A DNA stretch of 64,000 nucleotides from Acidovorax sp. A1169 (GCF_030704685.1 NZ_JAUZDX010000025.1:22319-86318); one strand, 5' to 3'; positions 8,677-16,692 are shown, counted from the stretch's first letter. Notes: generated by a model not told the origin, from the letters alone. A program made the numbers and translations.

Positions 8677-8814
8677 CTGCCCGCGCTGACACTTGACGCG
8701 ATTTGGTGCTCTGGCGCAGTTGCACGGGCTCGTCACGCCCAAGGCCGACGGGCTGATCGAGAGCGCCTTGGGCAGGGGGCATTGGCGCCGCCCGAGGCGC
8801 CCGCCCCTGCGGCC

Positions 8815-9477
8815 TCATGCCCGGTGCGCAATGCCAGCGCCCGCAGCGCGCTCGATCTGCGCTTGCAGCGGGGCCAGGAAGCCATCCATGGTCTGGGCCT
8901 GCAGATCGACGGCCTTGGCACCGCCGCCTGCCACCACGGTCACGTCCTCGATACCAATGACGCCCAGGATGCGCCGCAGATACTGCGTGGCGATGTCGCG
9001 ATCACGGATGGGCGATCCCTCGGTGTAGACGCCGCCCGAGGCCATAAGCAGGGTCGCCTTATTGCCTTTGACCAGGCCCTGGCCGTCCAGGCCGAGTGTC
9101 GCGCCCTTGCGCACGATATGGTCCACCCAGGCCTTGAGCGACGCGGGGACGTTGTAGTTGTAGACCGGGGTCGAGATGACCAGGTGCCCGGCCGCGAGCA
9201 CCTCGACGACCATCTCGTCCGACAGCCGCAGTTCGTCCCGCATCGCCTGCGATTGGTTCGCGGGCGGCGTGAAGTAGGCATGCAGCCAGGGCGCCGTGAC
9301 GAATGGGGGCGCGGCATCGGCCAGATCGCGGTGCACGACATGGCCGCCCGGATGGGCGGTGCGCCAGGCCGCAAGAAAGTGCTGGGTCATCTGGCGCGAG
9401 ACGGACTGGGCGCCGCGCGGGCTGGTCTCGACAACGAGGAGTTGGAGCGAGAGCCGGGCAGGTTCTACATGGACCAC
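8815..9477 (-). CDS. azoR: FMN-dependent NADH-azoreductase
   Basis: This 220-residue flavodoxin-fold enzyme belongs to the AzoR/NQO family, which reduces quinones and azo bonds with NADH through FMN. Visible elements are the N-terminal phosphate-binding loop (VVETSPRGAQSVSRQM), the HLVISTPVYNYNVPASLKAWVDHIVRKG core typical of AzoR, and the GLVKGNKATLLMASGGVY strand-loop. Family length is about 200 residues, so the first 10 or so residues (MVHVEPARLS) may be an over-extended start. It is convergent with the hypothetical gene at 8338. The role is probably cytoplasmic quinone or electrophile detoxification. Confidence 0.88.
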   Translation of the reverse strand: MVHVEPARLSLQLLVVETSPRGAQSVSRQMTQHFLAAWRTAHPGGHVVHRDLADAAPPFVTAPWLHAYFTPPANQSQAMRDELRLSDEMVVEVLAAGHLVISTPVYNYNVPASLKAWVDHIVRKGATLGLDGQGLVKGNKATLLMASGGVYTEGSPIRDRDIATQYLRRILGVIGIEDVTVVAGGGAKAVDLQAQTMDGFLAPLQAQIERAAGAGIAHRA

Positions 9478-9625
9478 CAGGGCCTTGATGTCCCCATGGT
9501 GTACGGCATCACCGGCCGCAGGCTCGCCTGATACGGCAGTGGCCGAGCCGTACCCGCAGGCGTGGCTGCCAGGGCCACCGCACGCGCCCTACCTCGGTAG
9601 GGTTACGCCAGGCGGCAGGCGCCCC

Positions 9626-9727
9626 CTTATGCTGGGGACCAATGGCCCGTTCACCTTCGCCGTGCCGATCTCGGTGGGCCACGCCTATGCGGTGCAGGTG
9701 CAGTCGCAGCCCGCAGGCCAGACCGCA
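9626..9727 (+). pseudogene. Remnant of the GGTVSG-type lipoprotein repeat domain
   Basis: One short frame encodes LGTNGPFTFAVPISVGHAYA followed by VQVQSQPAGQT. This closely resembles GRFGFATPLAAGSAYAV..QSQPAGQTC in the lipoprotein at 13741 and GGFTFATPLAAGAAYAV in the one at 39553. No start, lipobox or downstream domain remains, and the match dies right after QPAGQT where the family has Cys. It is read as a fragment left by deletion of a former family member. Confidence 0.6.
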
Positions 9728-9938
9728 AGCAACCAGCGACTCCATGCTGACGCGGCGGCAGTTTGACTTGGCAATCGGGTCAGAGCTGATCCGAAAAATG
9801 CATTGGTCATCTCATCTTGATCGCAGACCATGGACCTGTGAAGCCAGCCTGGATCTGGATTGCCAAGGCAGGGATGCGGCTGAAAAAATGGCGTCGCTGA
9901 ACTGATTTCGTAACGCTTTGTTTGGCCGCCCGGGTGTG

Positions 9939-9952
9939 GTGATGCGAGTCAC
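9939..9952. promoter_or_regulatory. CRP-family-like palindrome GTGATGCGAGTCAC
   Basis: GTGA-N6-TCAC lies about 190 bp upstream of the RCC1-repeat gene at 10145. It is the same motif as at 443, 13664 and 40865. Confidence 0.45.
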
Positions 9953-10144
9953 CGCTTTTCGCGAGTCTCGGCAATACCATGGCACTTGAGAGGCACCCCT
10001 GCTGATCGCAAAAAAATTCGCCAGATTTCAGGGAGGGGAGGCTGTCACCGTGGCGTGTCCATCGATCGCTCGTTCGTTCGTTGCGCACGCACTTTCTGAA
10101 GAGGCCGATGTGGGCTTCGGCAGGTTTCACCAATACTTCCAAAG

Positions 10145-11623
10145 ATGGGTTTTCTGATGAGATTCTTTTCGACTTTTGCCAGGCATCGCTTGCGATCCAT
10201 CGCCTCCCGCCACCTGGCGCCTGTGGCCTTCAAAATCTGGCTGATGTTCGCCCTGGCGGCTGGCATGGGCAGCGTGCACGCCGCCACGGTGGTGCACATG
10301 GCCACGGACTCAAATAACTCCGCAGCGGTGCTCAGCGACGGATCGCTGTGGACCTGGGGCGACAACCGGAACGGGCAGTTGGGCAATGGCTCCACGGTCA
10401 GTGCAGACAAGCCCGTGCAGATCGGCAGCGGTTTCGCCCAGGTTGCTGTGGGCAGTATTCACATGGTGGGCCTCAAGACCAATGGCACATTGTGGATGTG
10501 GGGCAAAGTGGGGACGTCGAGAGCCCAGGACCTGAACGAAACCCGGCCGGTGCAGGTGGGCAGTGGCTTTGCGCAGTTGATGACCTCGGACACCGCCAGC
10601 AAGACAGATGGATCCATCTGGTACTGGGGCCATATGAAAAATCTCTTCAACGGGAATGCCGGTAGCGATGGCATGCTGGACCGGATGCCACCCGGCTACC
10701 GGCAGATGGTCAATGGCCGCAACAACGCGTTGTTCGTGCTGGGAGACGGCGCCATACGGTCTGTTTATTTGGACGTGTACCCCGGGGACCTGTTCATTAA
10801 CCCGGGCTGGGAGGGCGGCTACGGCAACGCCGGCCCGGTGGACCGGGGTTTCGTGCAGGTGGACTTGGGCGCCCGCTCGGCCGCGGGCGTGAAGGATGAT
10901 GGAACCCTCTGGCAATGGAAAGAGCGCGATGCCCCCGTGCTGGTGGGCGGCGGCTATCGCCAGGTCGCCAAAGGTTCCCACCACACGCTGGCGCTGAAGG
11001 CCGATGGCACGGCCTGGGCCTGGGGCTCCAATACACAAGGCCAGCTGGGCAATGCCACCCACACGGATACTGAAACCCCGCAGCCCCTTGGAACCGGGTA
11101 TGCACAGGTCGCGGCATCCGGCCAGCACTCCCTGGCTCTTACCACCAACGGCACGCTCCTGGCCTGGGGTCGCAACGACCTTGGGCAATTGGGTGTGGGG
11201 CCGGTGGGGCAATCGCAACTGTCGCCGCTGCCCGTGGTGTTCGAAGGCGCGGATTCACCGGGGCTGGGCACCATGGTGGCCACCGGCACCCTGACCCGCC
11301 TGACGCTGTCCGCGCACGTACAGATCAAACCCGAGCACCTCGCCAGTGGGGCCAAAGGCAATCCTTTCCTCATAGCGATCACTCCCGACGGAACCATGTT
11401 CACCTACTCGGCGCCCATTTTTGACCGCCTGAATCCCCTCAATCCGCTGGCCTGGGCCGACCGCCTGCAAAACACATCCTCCCTCCTGTTGGCGAACCAG
11501 GACCTGACCCACCTGTCAGGCACCGCCTTTTTCGTCGGCTACGGACTGGGTGCGACCACCACCGAGAGCCTGGCTGAAATGCTCAACAGCTATCGCTACA
11601 AGCGGGTCTACGACATGCAATAA
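10145..11623 (+). CDS. Exported RCC1-repeat beta-propeller protein
   Basis: This 492-residue protein has an N-terminal signal sequence (hydrophobic segment about residues 31-44, then VHA-A). It then carries repeated RCC1 blocks with the family hallmark of Gly-rich strands and Trp: LSDGSLWTWGDNRNGQLGNG, TNGTLWMWGKVG, TDGSIWYWG, ADGTAWAWGSNTQGQLGN, TNGTLLAWGRNDLGQLG. This predicts a seven-bladed propeller in the periplasm or outside the cell, mainly a protein-binding scaffold. The C-terminal 120 residues (from about 370) are unlike RCC1 and unrecognised. Bacterial RCC1-like proteins are usually uncharacterised, so no partner can be named. Alternative start: 10157 (MRFFSTF). Confidence 0.85.
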   Translation: MGFLMRFFSTFARHRLRSIASRHLAPVAFKIWLMFALAAGMGSVHAATVVHMATDSNNSAAVLSDGSLWTWGDNRNGQLGNGSTVSADKPVQIGSGFAQVAVGSIHMVGLKTNGTLWMWGKVGTSRAQDLNETRPVQVGSGFAQLMTSDTASKTDGSIWYWGHMKNLFNGNAGSDGMLDRMPPGYRQMVNGRNNALFVLGDGAIRSVYLDVYPGDLFINPGWEGGYGNAGPVDRGFVQVDLGARSAAGVKDDGTLWQWKERDAPVLVGGGYRQVAKGSHHTLALKADGTAWAWGSNTQGQLGNATHTDTETPQPLGTGYAQVAASGQHSLALTTNGTLLAWGRNDLGQLGVGPVGQSQLSPLPVVFEGADSPGLGTMVATGTLTRLTLSAHVQIKPEHLASGAKGNPFLIAITPDGTMFTYSAPIFDRLNPLNPLAWADRLQNTSSLLLANQDLTHLSGTAFFVGYGLGATTTESLAEMLNSYRYKRVYDMQ

Positions 11624-11742
11624 ATAAGCCGGTACACCCCAAGGCAACGCCCGCCCGTACAGGTGGGCGATGGATGTCATCGGGGCATTCTCGAATTGCC
11701 CCGTGCGCGATCCTCACCGGCGCGCGGGGCTATCGATCACAC

Positions 11743-11764
11743 ACCATCACACGCGCGTGATGGT
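11743..11764. repeat. Perfect 8-bp inverted repeat with 6-nt loop
   Basis: ACCATCAC (11743-11750) pairs with GTGATGGT (11757-11764). It overlaps the stop codon of the minus-strand gene 11747-12064. It may help end that transcript or limit convergent read-through, but no T-tract is present. Confidence 0.4.
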
Positions 11765-12064
11765 CTGCATGTGTGCAAGCCGCTGCCGCGGCAGGCCCAC
11801 AATGAGGGCATCGAACTGGGGCTGTGTGAGTGCAGTTGCTGCAGCAGCGCCCCATCGCTGGGCCAGGCAAAGCGTCGCTGGTTCAGGCGGCGCGTTGCGC
11901 ACCACACGCCAAAGCCATCGCACACCACCAGCTTCATCCGCGTGCCGCGCATCGGCAAAGAGGTAGGCGTGGTGGGCTTGCGCGGCGCCGAAGACTTGCA
12001 CCGCGCTGGCGATCAGGCGGTCGGCGCCGGCACGCGCAAGCTCCATGGCACCTTCAGTGCCCAT
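11747..12064 (-). CDS. Hypothetical protein (105 aa), translationally coupled
   Basis: I do not recognise this protein. It starts MGTEGAMELARAGADRL and contains FGAAQAHHAYLFADARH, RWLWRVVRNAPPEPATLC and LTQPQFDALIVGLPRQRL. The start ATG (12064-12062) overlaps the TGA of the upstream membrane-protein gene as ATGA, which indicates translational coupling and supports both reading frames. That upstream gene is now broken, so expression of this gene may be impaired. The composition is soluble, with no signal peptide. The opposite-strand open frames here look like shadows. Confidence 0.5.
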   Translation of the reverse strand: MGTEGAMELARAGADRLIASAVQVFGAAQAHHAYLFADARHADEAGGVRWLWRVVRNAPPEPATLCLAQRWGAAAATALTQPQFDALIVGLPRQRLAHMQTITRV

Positions 12065-12688
12065 CAGCGCCGCCGGGTGATGGCCTCCATCTGTTGGTCG
12101 CGACTTGTTTTGAGCTTGTTGTACAGGTCGCCCCAGGGGCCCTTGTGCCGGGAGCCGACGATAAGCATGCTGGCCAGGGACCAGAACAGCACGAAGGCAA
12201 CGACCAGAACCCCCCACGTCAACAGGGCGCCCAGGGGCTTGTAGTCACCGCCCCGCATCACCAGCGCGCCGGCCCTCCATGCCCATAGCGAGAGCCCCAC
12301 GGGCAGTATGTCGAAAACAAATGCCCATGGCCAGACCGGCCAGCGGGAAGGCCTTGCCCAGCGCGGGCACCACCCAGCACACGGCCACCAGCCTCACCAG
12401 CGAAGCCATGTGCCCGGGCAGCACCAGCCAGCTCAACCCCGCCCCCAGTACCAGCAACATCGCCGTCCCCCATACCGAACCTTGGGGAGCACCGCCTGGC
12501 GATGGGCTGCCGGGCTCAGGTGGCTTGTCCCCCTGCTCCAGCCGCTAGTTCAGCACGTCCTGCGCAATGGCCTGCGCCGGTGCCGCCAGCAGCCCTGCGG
12601 CTATGCGGCGCTCCAACTCCTCCATGGGCATCTGCTGGTACAGCGCAACCAGTGAAAGCCGTTTCTTTTCGCTGAGGTCATTCGTCAT
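12064..12688 (-). pseudogene. Broken small membrane protein gene (nonsense codon plus frameshift)
   Basis: The gene starts MTNDLSEKKRLSLVALYQQM (ATG 12688) and runs to AQDVLN, then hits TAG at 12547-12545. The same frame continues sensibly as RLEQGDKPPEPGSPSPGG and a hydrophobic segment (MLLVLGAGLSWLVLPGHM, LVRLVAVCWVVPALGKAF). Near 12310-12335 the reading must change frame to continue as WAFVFDILPVGLSLWAW, a last membrane segment (LLTWGVLVVAFVLFWSLA) and a basic tail ending at 12064. A CAG to TAG change would explain the stop. The frameshift could be real decay or a sequencing error; two independent lesions favour decay. Confidence 0.65.
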
Positions 12689-12742
12689 CGGGACGGTCAA
12701 ACGATAGTGTTGGTGGCCTGTCTGGTCACCGAGAAGGCCTGT

Positions 12743-13171
12743 TCAGCCCGGGCCCAGCAGTTCGAGCGTGCGGGCGTCCTTCACGCCATCGAAATACTGC
12801 TGCAGCACGGCCTGGAACACGCTGTCCGTTGCCGACACCTCGCCAAACAGCGTCATGCTGGAGCACAGCTTCAGGTCGTCGGGGGTGCCCAGCACGTCGC
12901 GGGCAGATGCCGTTGGCAGCGCGAGCAGCAACTGGCAGCACTCGCGCAGCCGGCTGCCAAGCACGGGGTGGTCCAGATACGCCTGGGCCTCGGCGCGGGA
13001 CTGTATGGCGTAGCGCACCGCCATGTCGCTGTGCCCCAGGCCCTTGAGCTGGGGAAACACGAACCACATCCAGTGCGAGCGCTTCTTGCCCGCCTTGAGT
13101 TCGGCAAGCACGCGCGCCCACACGGGCTCCTGTGCGCCCAGGAATCGGTCCAGAACGGGTGGTAAAGGCAT
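12743..13171 (-). CDS. DUF1810 family protein
   Basis: This 142-residue cytoplasmic protein matches the DUF1810 family across its length. It has FLGAQEPVWARVLAELKAGK, the signature KRSHWMWFVFPQLKGLG, then RYAIQSRAEAQAYLDHPVLG, SRLRECCQLLLAL and SSMTLFGEVSATDSVFQAVL. The biochemical function of the family is not established. It sits upstream of the broken membrane gene on the same strand (54 bp between them) and diverges from a very small gene at 13325. A much longer open frame overlaps it on the same strand in another frame but has shadow-like composition. Confidence 0.88.
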   Translation of the reverse strand: MPLPPVLDRFLGAQEPVWARVLAELKAGKKRSHWMWFVFPQLKGLGHSDMAVRYAIQSRAEAQAYLDHPVLGSRLRECCQLLLALPTASARDVLGTPDDLKLCSSMTLFGEVSATDSVFQAVLQQYFDGVKDARTLELLGPG

Positions 13172-13324
13172 GCCGCCATTGTATGAGCGCTATCGCGGCA
13201 AGCCCACTGCCGCCCGCGCCCTTGCACTGACCGCTTGCCGACACGCTCTTGACCCAGCCTCCTACAGAACGCAGCTGCATCGCCGTCGATGCTATGCGCA
13301 CACCCACCAACCTGGAGAACACTG

Positions 13325-13462
13325 ATGCGCAAGATGATCCTGATGGCCATTGCCGGATTCCTGTGGAAGAAATACAAGGCCCACAACGCCGCCAACACCC
13401 CCAACGCAACCGGCAGGGGGGCTGCAACGGGCGCCACCACCACGCCTTCGGCAAGGCCCTGA
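13325..13462 (+). CDS. Small single-span protein (45 aa)
   Basis: This short gene encodes MRKMILMAIAGFLWKKYKAH followed by a Thr/Ala-rich tail ending TTTPSARP. The first 14 residues form a short hydrophobic helix capped by KKYK, as in many tiny membrane-associated proteins of Comamonadaceae. A GGAGAA ribosome-binding site lies 7 bases upstream of the ATG (CTGGAGAACACTG). The function is unknown. Its stop is followed by about 280 bases without a gene before the next lipoprotein. Confidence 0.55.
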   Translation: MRKMILMAIAGFLWKKYKAHNAANTPNATGRGAATGATTTPSARP

Positions 13463-13663
13463 GCACCGCGCGAAAGCAGGCCAGCCACGCCGGCCTGCGC
13501 ACCCAGCACACCATTGAGGCGGTGCTGGGTGATTGCGCGCCAGGCAAGCCCACGGAGCCTGGCGACATGGCGCGGGCGTTGCCGGCAAAAGGCGCAGTGG
13601 CAGGCGTTGATGCCGACCACGTGCACCATTGGCGGATGGGCGTTGGGGCGCGGCGCACTGCAG

Positions 13664-13677
13664 GTGACGCCCGTCAC
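13664..13677. promoter_or_regulatory. CRP-family-like palindrome GTGACGCCCGTCAC
   Basis: GTGA-N6-TCAC is centred about 70 bp upstream of the lipoprotein start at 13741. This is the closest spacing of the four copies and compatible with activation. The remainder of 13463-13740 shows no convincing gene. Confidence 0.55.
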
Positions 13678-13740
13678 GCCCTGCTGCTGTTGAGGGGTTA
13701 ACTGGCGTGGTGGTGGCAACCATAATTTGCCATTTTTGCC

Positions 13741-14586
13741 ATGACCAACTCCACACCACCGACCCCTTCGCCGGCAGCGCCAACGCGCTGCATCGCCCTC
13801 GCCTGCCTGGCCTTGGCGGCATCGCTGGCGGCCTGCGGCGGCGGTGGCGGCGATGAAGCGCCTGGCCCCTCGCCGGTAGATCGCTTCACCATCGGCGGCA
13901 CGGTGAGCGGGCTGGTGGCACCCGGCGCAGGCAGCAGCACCAGCCCCCCCAGGCTCGTTCTGCAGAACAACGAGGGCGACGACCTGAGCATCACGGCCAA
14001 TGGCCGCTTCGGCTTTGCCACGCCGCTGGCGGCCGGCAGCGCCTATGCAGTGCGCACCCAGTCGCAGCCCGCAGGGCAGACCTGCAGCGTGGCCCAGGGC
14101 AGCGGTGCCGTGCCAAGTGCTGCGGTCGAGTCGGTGCAGGTGGCCTGCGCCCCCGCCGTGTGGGGCCTGCCCGAGGGCCTTTGGGTGCGCGAAGCCTGCG
14201 GCCCCGTCGGCACCGCTCCCGGCCAAATCGGTCGCAGCCTGTTTCGCCTGACGCGCCAGGACGAGACCCATGTCACCGTCACGCAGGGGACCATGGTCTA
14301 CGACAACGCCCAATGCACGGGCACCGGCAAGGTGTTGACCGAAAGGGACTACGCGCGCTTCGAGGTGGACCGCAAGGAGACCTGGGGCGCGATCACCGCC
14401 TGGTGGGGCAACTGGAACTACACCGTGAGCAGCGACCGCCCCACCCGCGCCGTGTTTTCGCGCTCGGGCCCCACCATGTGCTGGAACGTGGACCATTTCT
14501 GGGCCCAGTTCCCCACGATGGACCAGGTGGAAAGCGCAGTGGCCAGCGGGATCCGGTCCGGCCAGTGCTACCTGCAGGCGGAGTGA
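13741..14586 (+). CDS. Lipoprotein with GGTVSG repeat domain and Trp/Cys-rich C-terminal domain
   Basis: This 281-residue lipoprotein has its lipobox (SLAAC) at Cys32, followed by GGGGGDEAP, so it is anchored in a membrane and probably at the outer leaflet. Residues 47-125 carry the family module: FTIGGTVSGLVAPG, LVLQNNEGDDLSI, FGFATPLAAGSAYAV, QSQPAGQTC, VQVAC. The C-terminal domain (about 135-281) starts GLWVREACG and ends with Cys near SGQCYLQAE, parallel to the C-terminus of the 39553 protein (AGTCYQPR). The module resembles a small beta-sandwich of surface adhesins, but this is inference. A CRP-like palindrome lies 64 bp upstream of the start codon. Confidence 0.8.
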   Translation: MTNSTPPTPSPAAPTRCIALACLALAASLAACGGGGGDEAPGPSPVDRFTIGGTVSGLVAPGAGSSTSPPRLVLQNNEGDDLSITANGRFGFATPLAAGSAYAVRTQSQPAGQTCSVAQGSGAVPSAAVESVQVACAPAVWGLPEGLWVREACGPVGTAPGQIGRSLFRLTRQDETHVTVTQGTMVYDNAQCTGTGKVLTERDYARFEVDRKETWGAITAWWGNWNYTVSSDRPTRAVFSRSGPTMCWNVDHFWAQFPTMDQVESAVASGIRSGQCYLQAE

Positions 14587-14608
14587 CCGGATAGCGTCCA
14601 GGCCCGCC

Positions 14609-14881
14609 ATGCGCGACGCAGCCATCGAACAAGCCATCCTGGCCCTGCTGGCCGAGCGCGCGCCGGGCAAGACCATCTGTCCATCCGAAGTGGCGCGTGC
14701 ACTGGCGCAGGACAACGACGCGCAGTGGCGCCCGATGATGCCCGCCGTGCGCAGCGCTGCGGACCGGCTGGCCAGCGAAGGCCGCCTGCAGGTCCTGCAG
14801 AGCGGCCATGCAGTGGCCTCGGCGGTGCAGGCGGTGGGGCCGATCCGCCTGGCCAGGCCCTCCCCGCCCAGCGCCACGTGA
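14609..14881 (+). CDS. DUF3253 family protein
   Basis: This 90-residue protein matches the DUF3253 family: MRDAAIEQAILALLAERAPG, KTICPSEVARALA, WRPMMPAVRSAADRLASEGR, LQVLQSGHAV. The arrangement is a winged-helix-like fold without an obvious DNA-recognition assignment. It begins 22 bp after the lipoprotein stop, so co-transcription is possible. In other bacteria DUF3253 proteins are small stand-alone genes of unknown role. Length and motifs fit the family fully. Confidence 0.85.
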   Translation: MRDAAIEQAILALLAERAPGKTICPSEVARALAQDNDAQWRPMMPAVRSAADRLASEGRLQVLQSGHAVASAVQAVGPIRLARPSPPSAT

Positions 14882-14992
14882 CCCGCCAGGCTACGGCCTG
14901 CACAGGGCATCCATCTTCGCCCCTGGCAATGCAGATGGAGCCTGTGCGCGGGCTTGGCACCATGGACAACCATCTGCGGCCTTGCACCCGGG

Positions 14993-15253
14993 TCAGGGCA
15001 TTCGGGAGCCCGGCGGGGCTGTCAGCGCCTGGATGAACGCAGGCAGACCCATGCACTCGGGGCTGCGGCTTTCATCCCAAAGGCACTGCACTCGCACACC
15101 CGCTTGCGAGAAGTGGACGTTGAATGCGTTGCCGGTGATCTCCAGCTCGCCGTGGTGCCCGGCCATGACGCTGCTGGCAAAACCCAGGTACCGGTCGCGG
15201 CCGTGCGCAGTGGGCATGTCGCTGTCGATCAGGTCGTGCAGCCATGAAGGCAT
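14993..15253 (-). CDS. Hypothetical protein (86 aa)
   Basis: I do not recognise this protein. From the ATG at 15253 it reads MPSWLHDLIDSDMPTAHGRD, then RYLGFASSVMAGHHGELEIT, GNAFNVHFSQAGVRVQCLWD and a short C-terminus (MGLPAFIQALT). The upstream GTG at 15286 would add 11 residues but lacks a ribosome-binding site, whereas GGGAG precedes 15253. It is a soluble, balanced composition, transcribed alone and divergent from the lipoprotein at 15376. Confidence 0.55.
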   Translation of the reverse strand: MPSWLHDLIDSDMPTAHGRDRYLGFASSVMAGHHGELEITGNAFNVHFSQAGVRVQCLWDESRSPECMGLPAFIQALTAPPGSRMP

Positions 15254-15375
15254 TGGTGCGTATCTCCCATCGGTGAACGGGTCCACTGGCGCAGCGGCCC
15301 CCTCCCCCTTGATCGTAAGCGCGACCCATTGCGCACGCTACCATTCCCGGCACACAACAAAGGAGGGGTCAAGGC

Positions 15376-15828
15376 ATGCGAAGAATGGCAGCAACGGGAT
15401 GGGCAGTGGCATTGGCAATTGCAGCCGCACTGGCCGGGTGCGGCACGGCGCCGGACAAGCTCAAGGAGTCGGACTTCAACATCCGCAAGGTGGCACTGGC
15501 CGTGCCCGCCCAAGAGGCTTCGACCAACTTCCGTGAAAGCCTGCGGCATTGCCGCAAAGGCACGGCCTTCTGGGGCTCTACCCTGGGCATACCTGACTGT
15601 GGCCAGCAAAGCGCCGATGGCTCCATGACCTGCAACATCTATGCAGATAAGGGGATGGGCATGGGACGCTCTAACATCGTGCTCGGTATCGTGGCCATCC
15701 AGCCCGCCCCCACGGGCAGCACCGCCACGCTCAAGGTGCAGACCTGGGTGGGCCGCAACCACATAGTCCTGGACGCCTGGGAGAACTATGTGCGTGGAGA
15801 ACCCAAAGAGGTGTGCCCGGGCAAGTGA
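15376..15828 (+). CDS. Small lipoprotein of unknown function (150 aa)
   Basis: It starts MRRMAATGWAVALAIAAALA and reaches a lipobox (LAGC) at Cys22, followed by GTAPDKLKESDFNIRKVALA. The mature part contains conserved-looking Cys residues (LRHCRKGTAFWG, GIPDCGQQS, MTCNIYADKG, EVCPGK), probably forming disulfides in the periplasm. AAGGAGGGG lies seven bases upstream of the ATG. It is not related to the GGTVSG family. It is followed directly by the left copy of a duplicated DUF2059 segment. Confidence 0.75.
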   Translation: MRRMAATGWAVALAIAAALAGCGTAPDKLKESDFNIRKVALAVPAQEASTNFRESLRHCRKGTAFWGSTLGIPDCGQQSADGSMTCNIYADKGMGMGRSNIVLGIVAIQPAPTGSTATLKVQTWVGRNHIVLDAWENYVRGEPKEVCPGK

Positions 15829-15894
15829 CCGCCCCCGCCCGGCACCGCCCCTCGCGCGGTGAAGCCAGTCGGGACGTCGGTGCAAGCAGGTGGC

Positions 15895-16035
15895 TCAGCG
15901 CTTTGCCGGCGGCGGCAGATACTTCAGCAGCCCGGCAATCAGCACATCCGCCCGGGCCTGCGCCTCGCGGTTCATCCACACCGAAAAGTTCGCCATGGCC
16001 GCCTTGTTCGCGGCCAGCTCTTCCTTGCCGATGAC
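15895..16035 (-). pseudogene. C-terminal fragment of a DUF2059 protein
   Basis: The last 46 codons encode IGKEELAANKAAMANFSVWM, then NREAQARADVLIAGLLKYL and PPPAKR. They align almost residue by residue with the C-terminus of the intact DUF2059 protein at 19936 (IGKKEVAANKAAMATFSVWM ... PPAKR). The N-terminal signal peptide and helical body are missing. Upstream the frame runs into a non-coding repeat (16064-16250). The downstream flank (15824-15894) also resembles the flank of the intact gene, showing segmental duplication followed by deletion. Confidence 0.8.
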
Positions 16036-16063
16036 AAGCCTGTAGCGGCCTGTGTATTTCGGT

Positions 16064-16250
16064 TGCTGCTGCACACCCAGTTGGATTTTCTGAGACAGCG
16101 GGAACGGCGGAAACCGAGCATCCGCATCGGCTCTCATGGACACGCCCAGGCCGCTGCGGAAAGGTTGCATCTGAGTTTCGCTGGGTCGCCTTCTTGGGTG
16201 ATTCAGGGTACGGGCGCGGCACGCTAGACTTCTGCTTTAGGCCAGGAGCG
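16064..16250. repeat. About 185-bp dispersed repeat, left copy
   Basis: This segment is clearly similar to 20651-20836 in the same orientation. The longest shared blocks are around ATCGGCTCTCATGGACACGC (16127-16146) and CGCCTTCTTGGGTGATTCAG (16187-16206). Each copy lies to the right of DUF2059 sequence and ends in a TCGGCC-type short repeat. Confidence 0.75.
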
Positions 16251-16262
16251 GCCCCTGGTCGC
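16229..16262. repeat. Array repeat R1 (divergent)
   Basis: TTCTGCTTTAGGCCAGGAGC, then GGCC. It shares the GGCCAGGAGCGG element with R2 and stands 32 bp left of the first array gene (16295). Confidence 0.5.
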
Positions 16263-16294
16263 CTCGTACATCTGCAACAGGAGCATGGGCATTG

Positions 16295-16555
16295 ATGGAA
16301 GCAATTGGAGGAATTGTTGTCTGGATACTGGTGGACCTTGTTTTCGTCTTGACAGGCAAGCTGGTGATCTATTCGCTGACCTTGGGGCGATGGCGTGGCG
16401 AGCGTGGAGACGAAGGCCGAATTCACGGAGCGGCGGGAGCAATGACTTTTGTGCGCCATGGGCAACTGGTCTTCACCGACCGGGCCGCCGCAGTCGTTGG
16501 CGGACTCTTTTGCATTGCTTTGGTTTTCTGCTCGTTCATTTTCATGGGGCGATAA
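16295..16555 (+). CDS. Small two-span membrane protein, paralogous to the one at 44742
   Basis: This 86-residue protein has two hydrophobic helices: residues about 3-30 (GGIVVWILVDLVFVLTGKLV) and about 62-82 (AAVVGGLFCIALVFCSFIFM). The loop contains SLTLGRWRGERG, RIHGAAGAMTFVRHGQLVFT. The protein at 44742 has the same plan (LTGRLVVWGATLGR, HRMHGASGALWYARDG) and is also preceded by the short array repeat. The ATG at 16295 has an upstream AGGAG; a TTG at 16292 is possible. The function is unknown; it would sit in the inner membrane. It is the first unit of the array. Confidence 0.7.
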   Translation: MEAIGGIVVWILVDLVFVLTGKLVIYSLTLGRWRGERGDEGRIHGAAGAMTFVRHGQLVFTDRAAAVVGGLFCIALVFCSFIFMGR

Positions 16556-16610
16556 GCGATGACTGCATGGCTGACTGCTGCGGGCATGCGTATCCAGTCG
16601 CATCAGCAGA

Positions 16611-16667
16611 ATTCGGCCAGGAGCGGACGCGCCTACCATGGCGGCTACCGGCCAGAAGCGGCCATTC
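16611..16667. repeat. Array repeat R2
   Basis: It contains TCGGCCAGGAGCGGAC, then CTACCATGGCGGCTACCGGC and CAGAAGCGGCCATTC. The second half aligns with CTACGATGGCTGCCATCGGC of R4-R6. It lies 25 bp left of the SMI1/KNR4-like gene. Confidence 0.6.
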
Positions 16668-16692
16668 CAGATCATTGAAGCGAGCAAGGTTC

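Larger units (their letters stand above)
9478..10144. other. Long intergenic region with gene remnant and CRP-like site
   Basis: These 667 bases lie between azoR and the RCC1 gene, which diverge. They contain a decayed lipoprotein-domain fragment (9626-9727), a GTGA-N6-TCAC palindrome (9939-9952) and A-rich sequence near 10009-10018. No intact gene is seen. Confidence 0.55.

Noticed and set aside
8137..8742. 201-codon minus-strand frame over the hypothetical gene at 8338
   Set aside because: Cys/Arg-rich composition, overlaps the AsnC gene end, and lacks a start signal; the plus-strand frame is more protein-like.
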